Shown in pieces: positions 12,881 to 13,142 of a stretch of 13,142 nt of DNA; positions within the stretch are counted from its first letter, which is position 1, and the number at the start of each line of letters is the position of its first letter. The DNA comes from Epsilonproteobacteria bacterium UBA6211 (GTDB taxonomy: Bacteria; Campylobacterota; Campylobacteria; Campylobacterales; Arcobacteraceae). The notes below the pieces were generated by a model that had not been told where the DNA came from, did not search any database, and saw only the letters and a program-made list of their open reading frames with translations. The stretch lies in NCBI GenBank assembly GCA_002421845.1, contig DISL01000061.1, positions 60,750 to 73,891 of the forward strand, read 5' to 3'. The position numbers and the translations under genes were made by a program.

Positions 12881-13142
12881 TTAACCTATGACGGCTAAAG
12901 GTTGTCCTTCAGAGACACTTTCGTTTTGAGTAGTTTTAATAGCTTTTACTACACCGTCAACAGGAGATTTTATATCTATTTCCATTTTCATAGCTTCTAG
13001 TATAATAATTGTTTGATCAGCTGCAACTCTATCACCCTCTTTAACCAATATTTTCCAAACGTTACCGTTTACAGATGCAGGAACTTCCGTACCTGTTGCG
13101 TTTGAAGTTTGAGCTTGTGGTTGTGCTTGAGGTGCAGGTGTT
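12881..13142 (-). CDS. oadA: Oxaloacetate decarboxylase alpha / pyruvate carboxylase B subunit, C-terminal biotinyl domain (partial)
   Basis: Only the last 87 codons are in the window; the gene continues past the right edge. The visible part starts with a Pro/Ala/Gln-rich linker (TPAPQAQPQAQ), then a biotinyl domain: VPASVNGNVWKILVKEGD, then EAMKMEI with the biotinylated Lys codon at 12988-12986, then SPVDGVVKAI and a final SEGQPLAVIG. The linker and domain are typical of OadA and of the PycB subunit of two-part pyruvate carboxylases, which share one architecture. The carboxyltransferase domain is outside the window, so it cannot be used to separate them. Direct coupling to oadB (17-base gap) favours the decarboxylase. 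The stop TAA is at 12883-12881. Confidence 0.88.
   Translation of the reverse strand, partial: TPAPQAQPQAQTSNATGTEVPASVNGNVWKILVKEGDRVAADQTIIILEAMKMEIDIKSPVDGVVKAIKTTQNESVSEGQPLAVIG

Overview
The window looks like a low-G+C chromosome of the phylum Campylobacterota (formerly Epsilonproteobacteria). HU, RsmH, Pit and the oxaloacetate-node genes all have the look of that group, promoters are mostly a TATAAT-type -10 without an obvious -35, and many intergenic gaps are short and A/T-rich. Genus cannot be fixed from sequence alone; an Arcobacter- or Sulfurimonas-like organism is my guess.

Layout. Positions 1-2089 are the right-hand end of an integrated element. They hold a DnaB-N/RecA-type replication ATPase (cut by the left edge), a possible 41-codon ORF bridging the next gap, an AlpA-type regulator, and a 20-bp block at 2070-2089 that matches the expected 3' end of a tRNA-Ser gene. 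That block is best read as the distal attachment site. The intact tRNA-Ser and the integrase should lie left of the window. From 2090 the ordinary chromosome resumes: a Pit phosphate transporter and its DUF47 partner (+), preceded by a Pho-box-like tandem repeat; then on the minus strand tRNA-Leu(CAA), HU and a class II aldolase-like protein that has lost its zinc histidines; then a divergent plus-strand overlapping operon of rsmH, an FtsL-like membrane protein and an RND transporter.

The right third is minus strand: the 3' end of the biotin-carrying oxaloacetate decarboxylase alpha subunit, the Na+-pump beta subunit (oadB) and ATP-dependent PEP carboxykinase (pckA), tightly spaced as one operon at the oxaloacetate/pyruvate/PEP node. 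After it comes a small unknown gene convergent with the RND gene.

The most interesting features are compact overlaps of regulatory DNA: one palindrome that contains both stop codons of two convergent genes; a promoter -10 embedded in the hairpin behind pckA, which also corrects the start of the next gene; and a tRNA-Leu promoter placed so that its own transcripts would lack half of the HU terminator hairpin. No CRISPR array, rRNA or insertion sequence was seen.
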